64,000 bases of DNA from Vibrio inusitatus (GCA_024346935.1 AP024879.1:372001-436000); one strand, 5' to 3'; counted from the first letter of the stretch, positions 46,564-56,196 are shown. Numbers and translations are program-made. Notes: generated from the letters alone by a model not told the origin.

Positions 46564-48381
46564 ATGCACGAAGATTGGGCTGCGTTGGGTATTGCTGCTG
46601 TGGGTATTGTGGGACTTGGGTGCCAATGGTTGGCATGGCGTCTGAAATTGCCCGCTATCTTGTTTTTGCTTATAGCCGGCATTATTGCAGGCCCCATTAT
46701 GGGATGGATACAACCACAAGCTGTCTTTGGAGAGCATTTCTTCGCTCTGGTATCACTGGCGGTTGCGGTGATTCTTTTTGAAGGGAGTTTGACTCTAAAG
46801 TTCTCTGAAATTAAGGGCGTCAGCAATACCGTGTGGAGCATTGTCTCTATAGGAGCTTTGGTGTCGTGGGCTGTCACGAGTATTGCTACACACTATTTAC
46901 TGGGCTTTGAATGGTCTTTGGCGTTGCTGTTTGGAAGCTTGACCGTAGTGACTGGACCGACGGTAATAGTGCCCCTGCTAAGAACCGTTAGACCTACATC
47001 GAGGTTATCCAATATTCTTCGCTGGGAGGGAATTTTAATTGACCCCCTAGGGGCGCTGTTTGTCGTCATGGTGTACGAATTTATTATCTCGAGTAGTTCA
47101 GCACAAAGCTTTGAAGTCTTCGGGTTTATCTTAGTGATAGGGTTTGGGATTGGGGCTGCAGCCGGTGCGGGTGTTGCTGAAGTGCTCAGGCGAGGTTGGT
47201 TGCCTGAGTATTTACAACCCTTTGGCGTGTTAACCATTGTGCTAGCCGTATTTGCGGGTTCAAATTATCTAGAGTCTGAGTCTGGATTATTGACCGTGAC
47301 AGTGATGGGAATGTGGCTAGCCAACGCAAGAGATGTGAATATTCAAAGCATTCTCCACTTCAAAGAAAATCTAACGATTATGTTTATTACGGGTTTGTTC
47401 ATTTTACTGGCGGCTCGTATTGATTTAGAAGATTTCCAAGCACTTGGATGGAGTGCTGTCATTTTGTTTGTGGTCATTCAACTTGTCGCTCGCCCTTTGT
47501 CTATCTTTGCTTCCACATTGCGAAGCAGTCTAGGCTTTAAAGAAAAGCTTTTTTTGGCTTGGGTAGCACCTCGAGGGATCGTCGCTGCATCTATCTCTGC
47601 ATTGTTTGCGATTAAGTTATATAACATCGGTATGGAGGAAGCTAAGTTATTAGTTCCTTTAGTCTTTATGGTGATCATCGGAACCGTTGTGTTGCAAAGT
47701 TTTACTGCCAAACCTATGGCAAAACTATTAGGGGTAGCAGAGACAGCTCCGCGTGGTTTCTTGATCGTGGGCGCTAATGATGTAGCGCGTGAGGTTGCAC
47801 TTGCCCTGTCTAAATATGACCTAAGGGTAGTAGTGACAGACTCAAACTGGGATTACATCAGCCAGGCGAAAATGGCTGGATTGGAGTATTACTACGGTAA
47901 TCCAACGTCGAGCCACGCTGATGAATACCTTGATCTAATTGGTGTTGGGCATGTGGTGGCCATGAGCCCCGACAAGCATTTTAATATCATGGCGTGTATG
48001 CAGTATTTATCAGACTTTGGTGTGAATCGAGTTTTCTGTCTAAGGGATATAAAAAACAATAACGGTGACAAACACATTGTGGGTAAAAAGTCCTTTGGAC
48101 AAACGCTATTCTCTGGAAAGCATAGCTTTAAAAAGTTGGCTAGCCTGATTAATCAAGGGGCGGAAGTTAAGCACACTAAGCTTAGTGATAGCTTTACCTA
48201 TCAAGACTACCTCAAACAATATAATGAGAGCCTCGTTCAACCTTTGTTTGTTGTGACAACTCAACAACGAATACATATGGTGGGGGATGATAGTGAGTTT
48301 GCCCCACAATCTGGTGAAACAGTGGTCTCCTTGATTAAGAAACAATGGATAGGAGAAGATAGACGAGGAGAGAGAGTTTAG
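46564..48381 (+). CDS. Cation/proton antiporter (CPA family) with C-terminal TrkA-N domain
   Basis: 605 aa. Residues about 1-390 form 11-12 membrane segments, with ALLFGSLTVVTGPTVIVPLLRTVRP and the LAWVAPRGIVAASISALFAIKL block of NhaP-type Na+(K+)/H+ exchangers. Residues about 395-505 form a TrkA-N/RCK Rossmann domain (GFLIVGANDVAREVALAL ... YGNPTSSHADEYLDLIG) that likely senses nucleotide. Expected role: pH and cation balance. Alternative starts lie nearby, but the ATG at 46564 fits the first segment. Confidence 0.88.
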   Translation: MHEDWAALGIAAVGIVGLGCQWLAWRLKLPAILFLLIAGIIAGPIMGWIQPQAVFGEHFFALVSLAVAVILFEGSLTLKFSEIKGVSNTVWSIVSIGALVSWAVTSIATHYLLGFEWSLALLFGSLTVVTGPTVIVPLLRTVRPTSRLSNILRWEGILIDPLGALFVVMVYEFIISSSSAQSFEVFGFILVIGFGIGAAAGAGVAEVLRRGWLPEYLQPFGVLTIVLAVFAGSNYLESESGLLTVTVMGMWLANARDVNIQSILHFKENLTIMFITGLFILLAARIDLEDFQALGWSAVILFVVIQLVARPLSIFASTLRSSLGFKEKLFLAWVAPRGIVAASISALFAIKLYNIGMEEAKLLVPLVFMVIIGTVVLQSFTAKPMAKLLGVAETAPRGFLIVGANDVAREVALALSKYDLRVVVTDSNWDYISQAKMAGLEYYYGNPTSSHADEYLDLIGVGHVVAMSPDKHFNIMACMQYLSDFGVNRVFCLRDIKNNNGDKHIVGKKSFGQTLFSGKHSFKKLASLINQGAEVKHTKLSDSFTYQDYLKQYNESLVQPLFVVTTQQRIHMVGDDSEFAPQSGETVVSLIKKQWIGEDRRGERV

Positions 48382-48684
48382 TCTAACTGGATTTATTTTT
48401 AAGCCTCGTGAATTACGAGGCTTTTTTGTTTTTGGCACTTTGCTTTTATGCCATGAGGAAGGCAACTATCAATATCGAGCTATTTATAAAACAGAGCTAA
48501 CTGAATATACAACGCCTTAAGCTTTCACTGCGTTGATTAAAAAATGAAGTGTTAATGGTGGATTAGAGGGCACTTATCATTATGGATTTAATTGTCCATA
48601 ATGATTGGAAGTATTGACTCTTTTTAAAGTGTGATGAACCTCTTATTATGCTCGCCATCGACAACGCTTATGAGGAGTTTCATT
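48382..48684. other. Intergenic region
   Basis: Holds the antiporter terminator and the promoter region of the nitroreductase gene; nothing else seen. Confidence 0.4.
48401..48426 (+). terminator. Terminator of the antiporter gene
   Basis: AAGCCTCGT-GAATT-ACGAGGCTT followed by a T run. Confidence 0.9.
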
Positions 48685-49344
48685 ATGTCGCACCCAATCA
48701 TCAAAGATCTAAACAGCCGTTACACAGCAAAGAAATACGATACAAACAAACGCATTTCAGCTGAAGATATGGAAGTGATCAAAGAGGCACTCCGTTTGTC
48801 TGCTTCTTCTATCAACTCACAACCGTGGAAGTTTATTGTGATTGAGAGCGATGAGGCTAAGCAGCGTTTTCATGATACTTTTGCCAACATGCACCAATTT
48901 AACCAACCACATGCTAAAGAAGCGTCACACGTTATCTTGTTTGCACATAATCCAAATTACACCAAAGATGACTACCGCAAAGTTGTTGATGTAGAAGTAA
49001 GCTCTGGTCATTTACCCGCTGACATGTACGACAACATGTTAAACGGAGCGTACGGTTTTGCTGAGCTAAACACCGACGAAAGTGGTTTTAACGGCAACTG
49101 GACTAAGGCTCAAACTTACATTGCTGTTGGTAACGCTCTACATGTATTAGCTCGTATGGGCATTGCATCGACTCCAATGGAAGGCGTTGATCCTAAACTT
49201 ATCGGTCAAGCATTTTCAGAGCAACTAAACGGCTATCAGTGTGATTTCGCACTCGCTATTGGCTACCACCTAGAAGGTGAAGACTACAACTACGGCAAGC
49301 CAAAGGCGCGCCTAGCAACAGAAGACGTTATCGCTGTTGTTTAA
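48685..49344 (+). CDS. NAD(P)H nitroreductase family protein (NfsB-like)
   Basis: 219 aa from the ATG at 48685 (MSHPIIKDLNSRYTAKKYD), preceded by GAGGAG; a longer frame from 48631 lacks a ribosome-binding site. Family marks: RYTAKKYD, SASSINSQPWKFIVI (FMN-binding) and MGIASTPMEGVDPKL. Expected to be an FMN flavoprotein that reduces nitroaromatics and quinones with NAD(P)H. It is a single-gene unit. Confidence 0.88.
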   Translation: MSHPIIKDLNSRYTAKKYDTNKRISAEDMEVIKEALRLSASSINSQPWKFIVIESDEAKQRFHDTFANMHQFNQPHAKEASHVILFAHNPNYTKDDYRKVVDVEVSSGHLPADMYDNMLNGAYGFAELNTDESGFNGNWTKAQTYIAVGNALHVLARMGIASTPMEGVDPKLIGQAFSEQLNGYQCDFALAIGYHLEGEDYNYGKPKARLATEDVIAVV

Positions 49345-49367
49345 TAGTAAGTAATTGAATCAATGAG

Positions 49368-49396
49368 AAAGGCTAGGTGATAACTTAGCCTTTTTT
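49368..49396 (+). terminator. Terminator of the nitroreductase gene
   Basis: AAAGGCTAGGT-GAT-AACTTAGCCTTTTTT, an imperfect stem with a T run. Confidence 0.75.
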
Positions 49397-49433
49397 CGTT
49401 GTGTTGGTATGTATGTTTAGGCTTACCATGTAG

Positions 49434-49475
49434 CAAGCTGCAAGCTACAAGCTACAAGCTACAAGCTACAAGCTG
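49434..49475. repeat. Short tandem repeat, six 7-bp units
   Basis: CAAGCTR repeated six times (first and last unit CAAGCTG, the four between CAAGCTA). It is followed at about 49491-49518 by a piece of the palindromic repeat family (CATTCCCGAGGTGTTTTATCGGG). Confidence 0.9.
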
Positions 49476-49541
49476 ATAGCCGAAAGCGGTCATTCCCGAG
49501 GTGTTTTATCGGGCATCTAAAAGCATGGTCATTACTGCATT

Positions 49542-50159
49542 TTAATCGATATAAACTTTCATATTTGGATTAGTCGAAAACTCAAAGAGCATCTCTATGT
49601 CTTGCTTCATTGTTCGTCCTTTGGAAAGCTCGGGTATTTCATCAATAGAAAAAAATCCTATCTCAGAGATTTCAATATTAATTGTCGGCTCCCCTGACTC
49701 TAACTCACATAAGAAAAACATCTTATAAATATGAAAAGGGTATGGAGGAGTGTAGGGATGGACAGCCCTGTCTTTTATAGCAACGAGTTGGGGGTTAGAA
49801 ACCACATACCCAGATTCCTCGAAAACTTCTCGAATAACGCCTTGTTTTGGGGTTTCACATACATCGCCCCAACCTCCGGGTAAAGTCCAACAATCATCTG
49901 CACGTTCGCGAACCAATAGAATTTTGCCATCTTGGATAACGCCAGCTCTTAGGTCAATCTTTGGTGTTGGGTATCCGCGTTCATCGATAAATAGATTCGA
50001 TACCTTTTCTACTGGTTGGTCGCTGAGTTGGGCAAACATTTTATGCGATATTTCAGCCACCTGGTCAAAGCGTTCTAGGTCAAATTTATCGACGGAATAA
50101 GTCTTTCCCGCTTGGCTTATTGCTTGTAATTGTTTAGCCCATTCTAGCCATTGACTCAT
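49542..50159 (-). CDS. Nudix hydrolase with Nudix_N-type helical domain
   Basis: 205 aa from the ATG at 50159, which overlaps the LysR stop (ATGA) and has AAAGGAAT before it; the frame itself opens 30 bases earlier. Residues about 1-60 form a helical domain (MSQWLEWAKQLQAISQAGKTY) as in Nudix_N-type proteins; the Nudix box runs from about Gly95 to Gly117 (GGWGDVCE ... REVFEESGY). Likely hydrolyses an ADP-ribose or nucleotide-sugar substrate. It is translationally coupled to the LysR gene, so a role tied to the divergent hydantoin operon is possible. Confidence 0.85.
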   Translation of the reverse strand: MSQWLEWAKQLQAISQAGKTYSVDKFDLERFDQVAEISHKMFAQLSDQPVEKVSNLFIDERGYPTPKIDLRAGVIQDGKILLVRERADDCWTLPGGWGDVCETPKQGVIREVFEESGYVVSNPQLVAIKDRAVHPYTPPYPFHIYKMFFLCELESGEPTINIEISEIGFFSIDEIPELSKGRTMKQDIEMLFEFSTNPNMKVYID

Positions 50160-51082
50160 GTTGATTCCTTTACCGCAGCAATTAAACAATCATAGAAGGC
50201 GGACGCGGCAGGAGATAGCCCTCTAAGATGATTTCTAAGCACGATAGAAAACTGACTTCTAAAGTGCCATTCTTCTGGCTTTAATGCGCTAAATTTATCC
50301 CGGTAATCATAGTTTTCGATAAGGTGTGTTGGAAGAAAACTAATGTGCGTCCCTGCTAAAGTGAGCATCAGTCCGGATTCAACGTGCCAACCATCAATGA
50401 GCTTTAGGTTTTGATATTGATGAACATTTAGCAGAGCATACATAGTATCAGCCGCGTAGCCACCGACATTGATTCTTTGAGACTCTAGTGAATAGTTGTT
50501 TTTTCGAATGACTTCGGCGAGATCTTTGCGTGCATATAAACAACTCTCTTCAGTGAAGATAGGCTCAACATGGGCATAAGAATGGGTGTGATGGTCATCT
50601 AAAACGACGATCATCATATCTAATTGATTTTTTGCTAATTTTTCGTTGAGAACAGTAAAATCTGCGATTTCTAAGGTGAGCTCAACATCGTCACTAAGTT
50701 TGTAATAAGCCTCGATGGCTTTTGAGAGGGGATTAGAAGACAGAGAGACGGTATTATCCAGACAACCTACACGAACTTGGCCGATTAATTTAGATTGCAC
50801 ACCTTTGAGTTTAGCGGCGTAGTCTGAAAGCAAACTATTGATCTCATTTGCATAATTATATACTTTGCATCCCTCGTCTGTTAACACAAAACCACTTCTT
50901 CCTCGGTTGCAAAGTACAACACCTAAGCTTTTCTCAAGAGTGATGAGTTCTTTACTCAGTACGGGTTGGCTAAGACCTGTGGTCAAAGTGGCATTGCTGA
51001 TCCCACCCTGCTCAACGATCTCTGAAAAAAGCTCTAGTCGACGCAGGTCGCGCTTGTCTAATTTTTCCATGTTAATCGACAT
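50156..51082 (-). CDS. LysR-family transcriptional regulator
   Basis: 308 aa. N-terminal winged helix (about 10-70: LRRLELFSEIVEQGGISNATLTTGLSQPVLSKELITLEKSLGVVLCNR), then a periplasmic-binding-like effector domain. It is divergent from the NCS1-DUF917-HyuA operon with a 118-bp gap, the typical position for its LysR regulator. The ligand is unknown but could be a hydantoin or related compound. Confidence 0.9.
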   Translation of the reverse strand: MSINMEKLDKRDLRRLELFSEIVEQGGISNATLTTGLSQPVLSKELITLEKSLGVVLCNRGRSGFVLTDEGCKVYNYANEINSLLSDYAAKLKGVQSKLIGQVRVGCLDNTVSLSSNPLSKAIEAYYKLSDDVELTLEIADFTVLNEKLAKNQLDMMIVVLDDHHTHSYAHVEPIFTEESCLYARKDLAEVIRKNNYSLESQRINVGGYAADTMYALLNVHQYQNLKLIDGWHVESGLMLTLAGTHISFLPTHLIENYDYRDKFSALKPEEWHFRSQFSIVLRNHLRGLSPAASAFYDCLIAAVKEST

Positions 51083-51200
51083 AAAAGTATTACATGATCA
51101 TTTTAGAATGTTTAGATTCAATAATATGTATTTATTTACATGTAACAAGATGCTAACTTTTTTTATGTGATCAATATGGATAAATATGTAGGAGAGACGG

Positions 51201-52502
51201 ATGTCTGAAAAATCCAAGTCAAAAATTGACGATTTCGAATTAGAGCCGGTGCCAGAAAAAGCCAAGCGTTCTTGGTGGGTAATCAGCCTAATTTGGTTGG
51301 CGATTGGTATTGATATTTCAGGCTTGTTCTTAGGGGCTATCTTGAGTGAAGGCATGGCAATTAATGATGCCTTGCTAGCCACCTTTATAGGTTCATCTAT
51401 TCTTGCTGTTTTGGCCATGCTTTGTGCAAACATTGGCTTTCAATCAGGGGTTTCTACTCCGCTAGTAAGTAGCGCTGTGTTTGGTCGCAACGGTGGCAAA
51501 CTATTAGGGCTAATTACTGGTGTTTCTCTCGTTGGATGGTTTGCTTTCCAAGCGGACTTCTTTGCACTGATTTTAGTTGAGGCTTTGGCCAAATATAATT
51601 TACAAGTACCGCACTTTGCCGCTCTTGTTGGAGGCGGTACGCTGATGATGATCACCGCGATTTATGGTGTTCGTGCTCTTGGTAAGCTTTCTACCTATTC
51701 AGTGCCATTGATGGTTGGCTTGATTACCCTTGGTCTTATTATGGCGTCGGGTGCACAACCTGCCGGTGAGAGAGAGCTTATTGCTCCAATGTCGATGGGC
51801 GAAGCGATTTCCTTTGTTATGTCTATCTGGATTTTAGCTGCGATTGCATCCCCTGATATTGCTCGTTATGCGAAAACCCGTAAAGATGCCATTCTTGGTG
51901 CAGGCTTTGGTTTCCTACTAGGTAATAGTGCGACTATCGTTGTTGCTCTTCTACTGACGCAAATGACAGGAACAGACAACCTTGTTGAAGTATTCTTTAC
52001 GATTGGACTCGGTATGGTTGCCATTACCATTCTGGTATTTGCTCAATGGACAACAAACAGCAGTAACTTGGTATCCGGTGCTCTTGGTATGTCTGTTGCA
52101 CTTCCTCGTGTACCACGCCCAGTGTGGGTTATTTTGATGACCATTATTGGTCTTGCCATTGCTCAGTTTGGCATGGTTGACAAATTCACTGCATTTTTGA
52201 CTCTGCTAGGAGTCACAATCGCTCCATCTGCTGGCGTGTATCTGGCTCAGTACTACTTCATTAATAAGCAAGATTTTACCTTTGAAGCGATACAGAATGT
52301 ACCTTCATGGAAGATCAATGGCTTGGTTGCTTGGGCATTTGGTAGCGCAATCAGTGCTTGTACAGCCGGTGAGTTCTTTAACTTGTTCTCAATCACTTCA
52401 ATCTCGCCTATTGATGGCATCTTGGCATCATTTGTTGCCTATATGGTGCTAACAAAAGTGAGCTCTATGGGAAAGAATAAGGAGACTGTCCGTGATTATT
52501 AA
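51201..52502 (+). CDS. NCS1-family permease (cytosine/hydantoin-type)
   Basis: 433 aa with 12 predicted membrane segments, close in length to CodB. The first segment, WWVISLIWLAIGIDISGLFLGAIL, and the SPDIARYAKTRKDA loop fit the cytosine permease branch. GGAGAG precedes the ATG. It should import a nitrogenous ring compound; given the partner genes a hydantoin or thiohydantoin is most likely (inference). Its stop overlaps the next gene by 11 bases. Confidence 0.88.
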   Translation: MSEKSKSKIDDFELEPVPEKAKRSWWVISLIWLAIGIDISGLFLGAILSEGMAINDALLATFIGSSILAVLAMLCANIGFQSGVSTPLVSSAVFGRNGGKLLGLITGVSLVGWFAFQADFFALILVEALAKYNLQVPHFAALVGGGTLMMITAIYGVRALGKLSTYSVPLMVGLITLGLIMASGAQPAGERELIAPMSMGEAISFVMSIWILAAIASPDIARYAKTRKDAILGAGFGFLLGNSATIVVALLLTQMTGTDNLVEVFFTIGLGMVAITILVFAQWTTNSSNLVSGALGMSVALPRVPRPVWVILMTIIGLAIAQFGMVDKFTAFLTLLGVTIAPSAGVYLAQYYFINKQDFTFEAIQNVPSWKINGLVAWAFGSAISACTAGEFFNLFSITSISPIDGILASFVAYMVLTKVSSMGKNKETVRDY

Positions 52503-53619
52503 TGAGCAAATGATTGATGATATTGCTCTCGGTGCGACAGTACTTGGCACTGGTGGCGGTGGTGATCCTTACAGTGGTGCACTAATGGCCAAGGTAGCGA
52601 TTAGAAACGCTAAAAATCCTGTAGAGATTATTTCTTTAGAAGAAGTGCAAGATGAATGGATGACAGTACCGTCATCGATGATCGGAGCGCCAACGGTATC
52701 GATTGAGAAGATCAACTCTGAGTCTCAGATGCTGGTGGCATTTGAGGCGATGGAGCAAGCATTGGGTGAAGAGATACAGGCTACTTTTCCTATTGAAGTT
52801 GGCGGTTTTAACTCATTAATTCCTATTTTGGTCGCTGCCCAAAAAGGCATTCCCGTGGTGGATTGTGACGCAATGGGGCGTGCATTTCCTGAGTCTCAAA
52901 TGGTGACCTTCTATTTAGATGGTTTGCCATCTGCACCCAACACGCTTGCTGATGAAAAAGGTAATGTTGTGACTCTACATCCGTTAGATGGTGTTTGGTC
53001 AGAGCGCTTTGCTCGTCCAATTACCGAAGAGATGGGAGGCAGTGCTGCAATGTGTGATTACCCAATGAAAGGGCACAACCTAAAACGTAGTGCGTTAGGC
53101 GGTACCTTAACCCAAGCTATGCAGATTGGTCAGGCAATTCGCGCGGCAAATAAGAATGGTGAAAACGCCGTCGATGCAGTCCTTGATATTGTTGGTGGTA
53201 CACGTCTTATCAGCGGAAAGATTGTTGATATTGAACGCACCACAGCTGGCGGTTTTGTCACTGGCGGTGTGATCATTGAAAAGCTAACTAAAGCGGGTAC
53301 ACAGTCGCAACCAAAAGATGTGTATGTGCACTTCCAGAACGAGTTGCTATTGGCGCACAAAGGCAGAAAAGCCGAAGAGATTAGCCAAGAATCATTGTTA
53401 GCAACTACACCCGATCTAATTTCTATCCTTGATCATGAAACGGGCCAACCGATAACAACCGAGCAGCTTAGATACGGTCAACGTGTTGATCTTATTGCTT
53501 ATCCTTGTGATCCTAAATGGCGCACGGCGAAGGGTATAGAGGTAGCCGGTCCTAATTACTTTGGTTATGACGTGCAATATAAAACCATTGAGCAGTTAAT
53601 TCAGGGAGAGCGAGCATAA
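52492..53619 (+). CDS. DUF917 protein (S-methyl thiohydantoin desulfurase-like)
   Basis: 375 aa from GTG at 52492, preceded by AAGGAGACTGTCC at good spacing; an ATG at 52510 has no better site. DUF917 features include LGTGGGGDPYSGALMA near the N-terminus, EVGGFNSLIPILVAAQKGIPVVDCDAMGRAFPE and a C-terminal GPNYFGYD. It is co-transcribed with the permease and HyuA-like genes. By family the role lies in hydantoin or thiohydantoin breakdown; the exact reaction is not established here. Confidence 0.82.
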   Translation: MIINEQMIDDIALGATVLGTGGGGDPYSGALMAKVAIRNAKNPVEIISLEEVQDEWMTVPSSMIGAPTVSIEKINSESQMLVAFEAMEQALGEEIQATFPIEVGGFNSLIPILVAAQKGIPVVDCDAMGRAFPESQMVTFYLDGLPSAPNTLADEKGNVVTLHPLDGVWSERFARPITEEMGGSAAMCDYPMKGHNLKRSALGGTLTQAMQIGQAIRAANKNGENAVDAVLDIVGGTRLISGKIVDIERTTAGGFVTGGVIIEKLTKAGTQSQPKDVYVHFQNELLLAHKGRKAEEISQESLLATTPDLISILDHETGQPITTEQLRYGQRVDLIAYPCDPKWRTAKGIEVAGPNYFGYDVQYKTIEQLIQGERA

Positions 53620-55175
53620 TGCAACAGTTTCGTTTGGGTATAGATGTTGGCGGTACTAACACAGACGGTGTATTGCTCGACTCCAATTTAGAATGTGTCG
53701 CTAAGGTAAAAGTGCCGACCTCACACGATATTTTTACGGGTATTGATGGTGCGATCACTGCACTATTAGAGCAAAGTGGCACTACTGGTGCGCAAATCAA
53801 ACATGCCATGTTAGGTACAACGCAATGTACTAATGCCATTGTAGAGAAAAAAGGATTAGATCGCGTAGGTATGATTCGTTTGGCCCTACCAAGTGGCAGC
53901 AGTGTGCCACCTTTATGTGGCTGGAGTGATTCTTGGCAAGCATTGCTAGGCGAGCACTTCTATCAAGCCCACGGCGGTTATGAATACGATGGTCAGTTAA
54001 TTACCGATATTCAAGAGCAAGAGATTCGCGATCTGTGTGCAAAAATGCAAGGAAAGGTTGATTCAATTGCAATCTGTGGGGTGTTTTCACCGGTAAACGG
54101 AGAGCAAGAAAATCAAGTTGAAGAATGGGTTAGGCAAGAGCTTCCTGAAGTCAACATTTCGGTTTCTCACCAAGTAGGCAGCCTAGGTATTTTAGAGCGT
54201 GAAAACGCCACTATTCTCAATGCCGCTCTTCAAGGAACAGCCAAGCGTTTTGTGCAAGGCTTCTGCAATGCATTGGAATCGCATCGCATTTTGGTTCATC
54301 CATATTTTGGTCAAAATGATGGCACTTTGATGTCGCAAGAGTTTGCACTTAAGTATCCAATTTTAACTGTGGCGTGCGGACCAACAAACTCTATTAGAGG
54401 TGCAAGTCACTTATCTAAGCGCGATGATGCCATTGTTGTAGATGTGGGCGGTACGACCGCTGACATTGGTGCCTTGGTACATGGTTATCCACGTGAATCT
54501 AGTATTGCAGTTGAGCTTGGCGAGGTAAGAACTAACTTTCGAATGCCGGATATTCTAGCGCTAGCCATAGGTGGTGGCACTATCGTTCGTACAACCGCGC
54601 AAGGGTATAGCTTGGGGCCGGACAGTGTAGGACATGAACTTTTGCAAAAGGGTAAAAGCTTTGGTGGCGAGACACTAACCTTGACTGATGTGGCACTGAC
54701 TTTAGAAAAAATGCAATGGCATGCAGATCATAAATTACAAGTGACAGAACTGTCTAAGCCATCGGCTGAAATCATCTATCAGCAAATGATTGAGGTGATA
54801 GAAGAGGGCATAGATAAGATGAAGACCTCTGCAGCCCAAGTACCGGTTATTCTGGTGGGAGGGGGTAGTGCTCTTCTTCCTGATGAGTTTACTGGCGTAA
54901 GTGAGGTGGTGCGTCCACAAAACTTTGAGGTTGCTAACGCCATTGGTGTTGCCCTTGGTGAGATTTCTGGTCAGCTAGATAAGATAGTTCCCATCGCTGC
55001 CAATGAGCGCCAACAGGTACTTGATGCCCTAGAGCAAGAAGCGAAACAGACCGCAATTGATGCAGGAGCTTGCCCTGAAAGCGTTGCAGTTATTGAAAGA
55101 AGTGAAATCCCACTGAGTTACCTTCAAGGCAACATGGTACACGTGAAGATCAAAGCTGCGGGTAAGATTGCTTAA
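53619..55175 (+). CDS. HyuA-like hydantoinase/oxoprolinase subunit
   Basis: 518 aa. ASKHA-type ATP-binding start FRLGIDVGGTNTDGVLLD and second glycine loop IVVDVGGTTADIGALV; this is the Hydant_A_N/Hydantoinase_A pair. It is shorter than classic HyuA (about 700 aa) and has no HyuB partner in the operon, which suggests a family that works with DUF917 instead. It overlaps the DUF917 gene by one base (TAATG). Confidence 0.87.
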   Translation: MQQFRLGIDVGGTNTDGVLLDSNLECVAKVKVPTSHDIFTGIDGAITALLEQSGTTGAQIKHAMLGTTQCTNAIVEKKGLDRVGMIRLALPSGSSVPPLCGWSDSWQALLGEHFYQAHGGYEYDGQLITDIQEQEIRDLCAKMQGKVDSIAICGVFSPVNGEQENQVEEWVRQELPEVNISVSHQVGSLGILERENATILNAALQGTAKRFVQGFCNALESHRILVHPYFGQNDGTLMSQEFALKYPILTVACGPTNSIRGASHLSKRDDAIVVDVGGTTADIGALVHGYPRESSIAVELGEVRTNFRMPDILALAIGGGTIVRTTAQGYSLGPDSVGHELLQKGKSFGGETLTLTDVALTLEKMQWHADHKLQVTELSKPSAEIIYQQMIEVIEEGIDKMKTSAAQVPVILVGGGSALLPDEFTGVSEVVRPQNFEVANAIGVALGEISGQLDKIVPIAANERQQVLDALEQEAKQTAIDAGACPESVAVIERSEIPLSYLQGNMVHVKIKAAGKIA

Positions 55176-55204
55176 TCTTACGGCTTGAAAGCTAAGAGTA
55201 TTAA

Positions 55205-55235
55205 AAAGCCCCTAAGTCTATGACTTAGGGGCTTT
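55205..55235. terminator. Bidirectional terminator between HyuA-like and PL7 genes
   Basis: AAAGCCCCTAAGTC-TATGACTTAGGGGCTTT stem between convergent genes. Confidence 0.88.
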
Positions 55236-55260
55236 GTCTATTACCTAGCCAATGTTGTTA

Positions 55261-56196
55261 TTAGTCGTGAGTTACTTTTAGGTCATAGATTGTTGCAGCA
55301 GTCATATCGTCAGCTTCACCAGTACGGTTTTGGACGTAGACGCCAGCTTTAAAGTAGTTCCAGCTGTCTTCTAGACTTACGCCGTAGATATCTAGATCTA
55401 CAGATACTTTACGTGGAGATTGACCTTCTTGGTAAAGTTCAAATGTCAGGATGCTACCTTGAACGTCAATGGCGTAAGAGAATTTTTCGCCAAGTGCAAT
55501 ACCGTCATCAAAGCTCTTTGGAGTGTTTTTTTCTCCTTGGCGCCAGAAGTTTGGTTTGGTAGAACCTAAAACTGGGAAGTTGATATCACCATCGCGAAGT
55601 CCAGAACGACGATCTGGTTCTACGTTGAACCAAATTGAACCTGTCTTGTGATTAGGCATTTTGCGATAAAATACTTTAATTGGCTCATCATTAGGCGCAT
55701 GAATTTGCCCGATGATTACTCGGCCTTGCTGCCAATCAACACCGGTGGTAGTAACTTCATCAACAGACATTGTCACTTCCATACGTGCGTTAACGCCGCC
55801 TACTTTTGCATGATCGCTTTCTGGTGCAGAACCAAATACCCAATTGTTTTTGTTTGTGCCACGAGTCTTAATCGAAGTATCACCACAGCGAAGCATTTGG
55901 CGAAGCTCAGTACGTATGTATTTTGTGTTTTCAGAAGTCTTAATACCCGATACTGGAGAACGGAAAACTACACCATCACCGGCTTTGTTCACATAAAAGT
56001 ACTCTGAATGTTGAGCACCTCGTGCGATTTCATTTTCTTCAAATTCTGTAGGGCGATCGCCGCCTGTTAATGAAACAGGCAGTGTGACTTTCCAGCATTG
56101 TAGATCAAGAACTTCATTTGGCGTTGGTGCAGCTAGCGCTGATGTAAAGGCAAGTGAAGAAAGAGCGGCAATGGCCACTTTAGTAAAGGAATGCAT
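55261..56196 (-). CDS. Alginate lyase, PL7 family, secreted
   Basis: 311 aa. A type I signal peptide (about 1-23, SALAA-PTPN), not a lipobox, so it is exported in soluble form. A single PL7 domain with RTELRQ (95-100), QIH (164-166) and YFKAGVYVQ (281-289). QIH is more often linked to G-containing substrates, in contrast to the QVH of the PL7 lipoprotein at 30 kb, so the two enzymes may be complementary (from family literature). GGAG precedes the ATG. Confidence 0.94.
   Translation of the reverse strand: MHSFTKVAIAALSSLAFTSALAAPTPNEVLDLQCWKVTLPVSLTGGDRPTEFEENEIARGAQHSEYFYVNKAGDGVVFRSPVSGIKTSENTKYIRTELRQMLRCGDTSIKTRGTNKNNWVFGSAPESDHAKVGGVNARMEVTMSVDEVTTTGVDWQQGRVIIGQIHAPNDEPIKVFYRKMPNHKTGSIWFNVEPDRRSGLRDGDINFPVLGSTKPNFWRQGEKNTPKSFDDGIALGEKFSYAIDVQGSILTFELYQEGQSPRKVSVDLDIYGVSLEDSWNYFKAGVYVQNRTGEADDMTAATIYDLKVTHD

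Noticed and set aside
46515..46781. Alternative frames over the start of the antiporter gene
   Set aside because: The Cys/Tyr-rich translations are out-of-frame readings of the first membrane segments.
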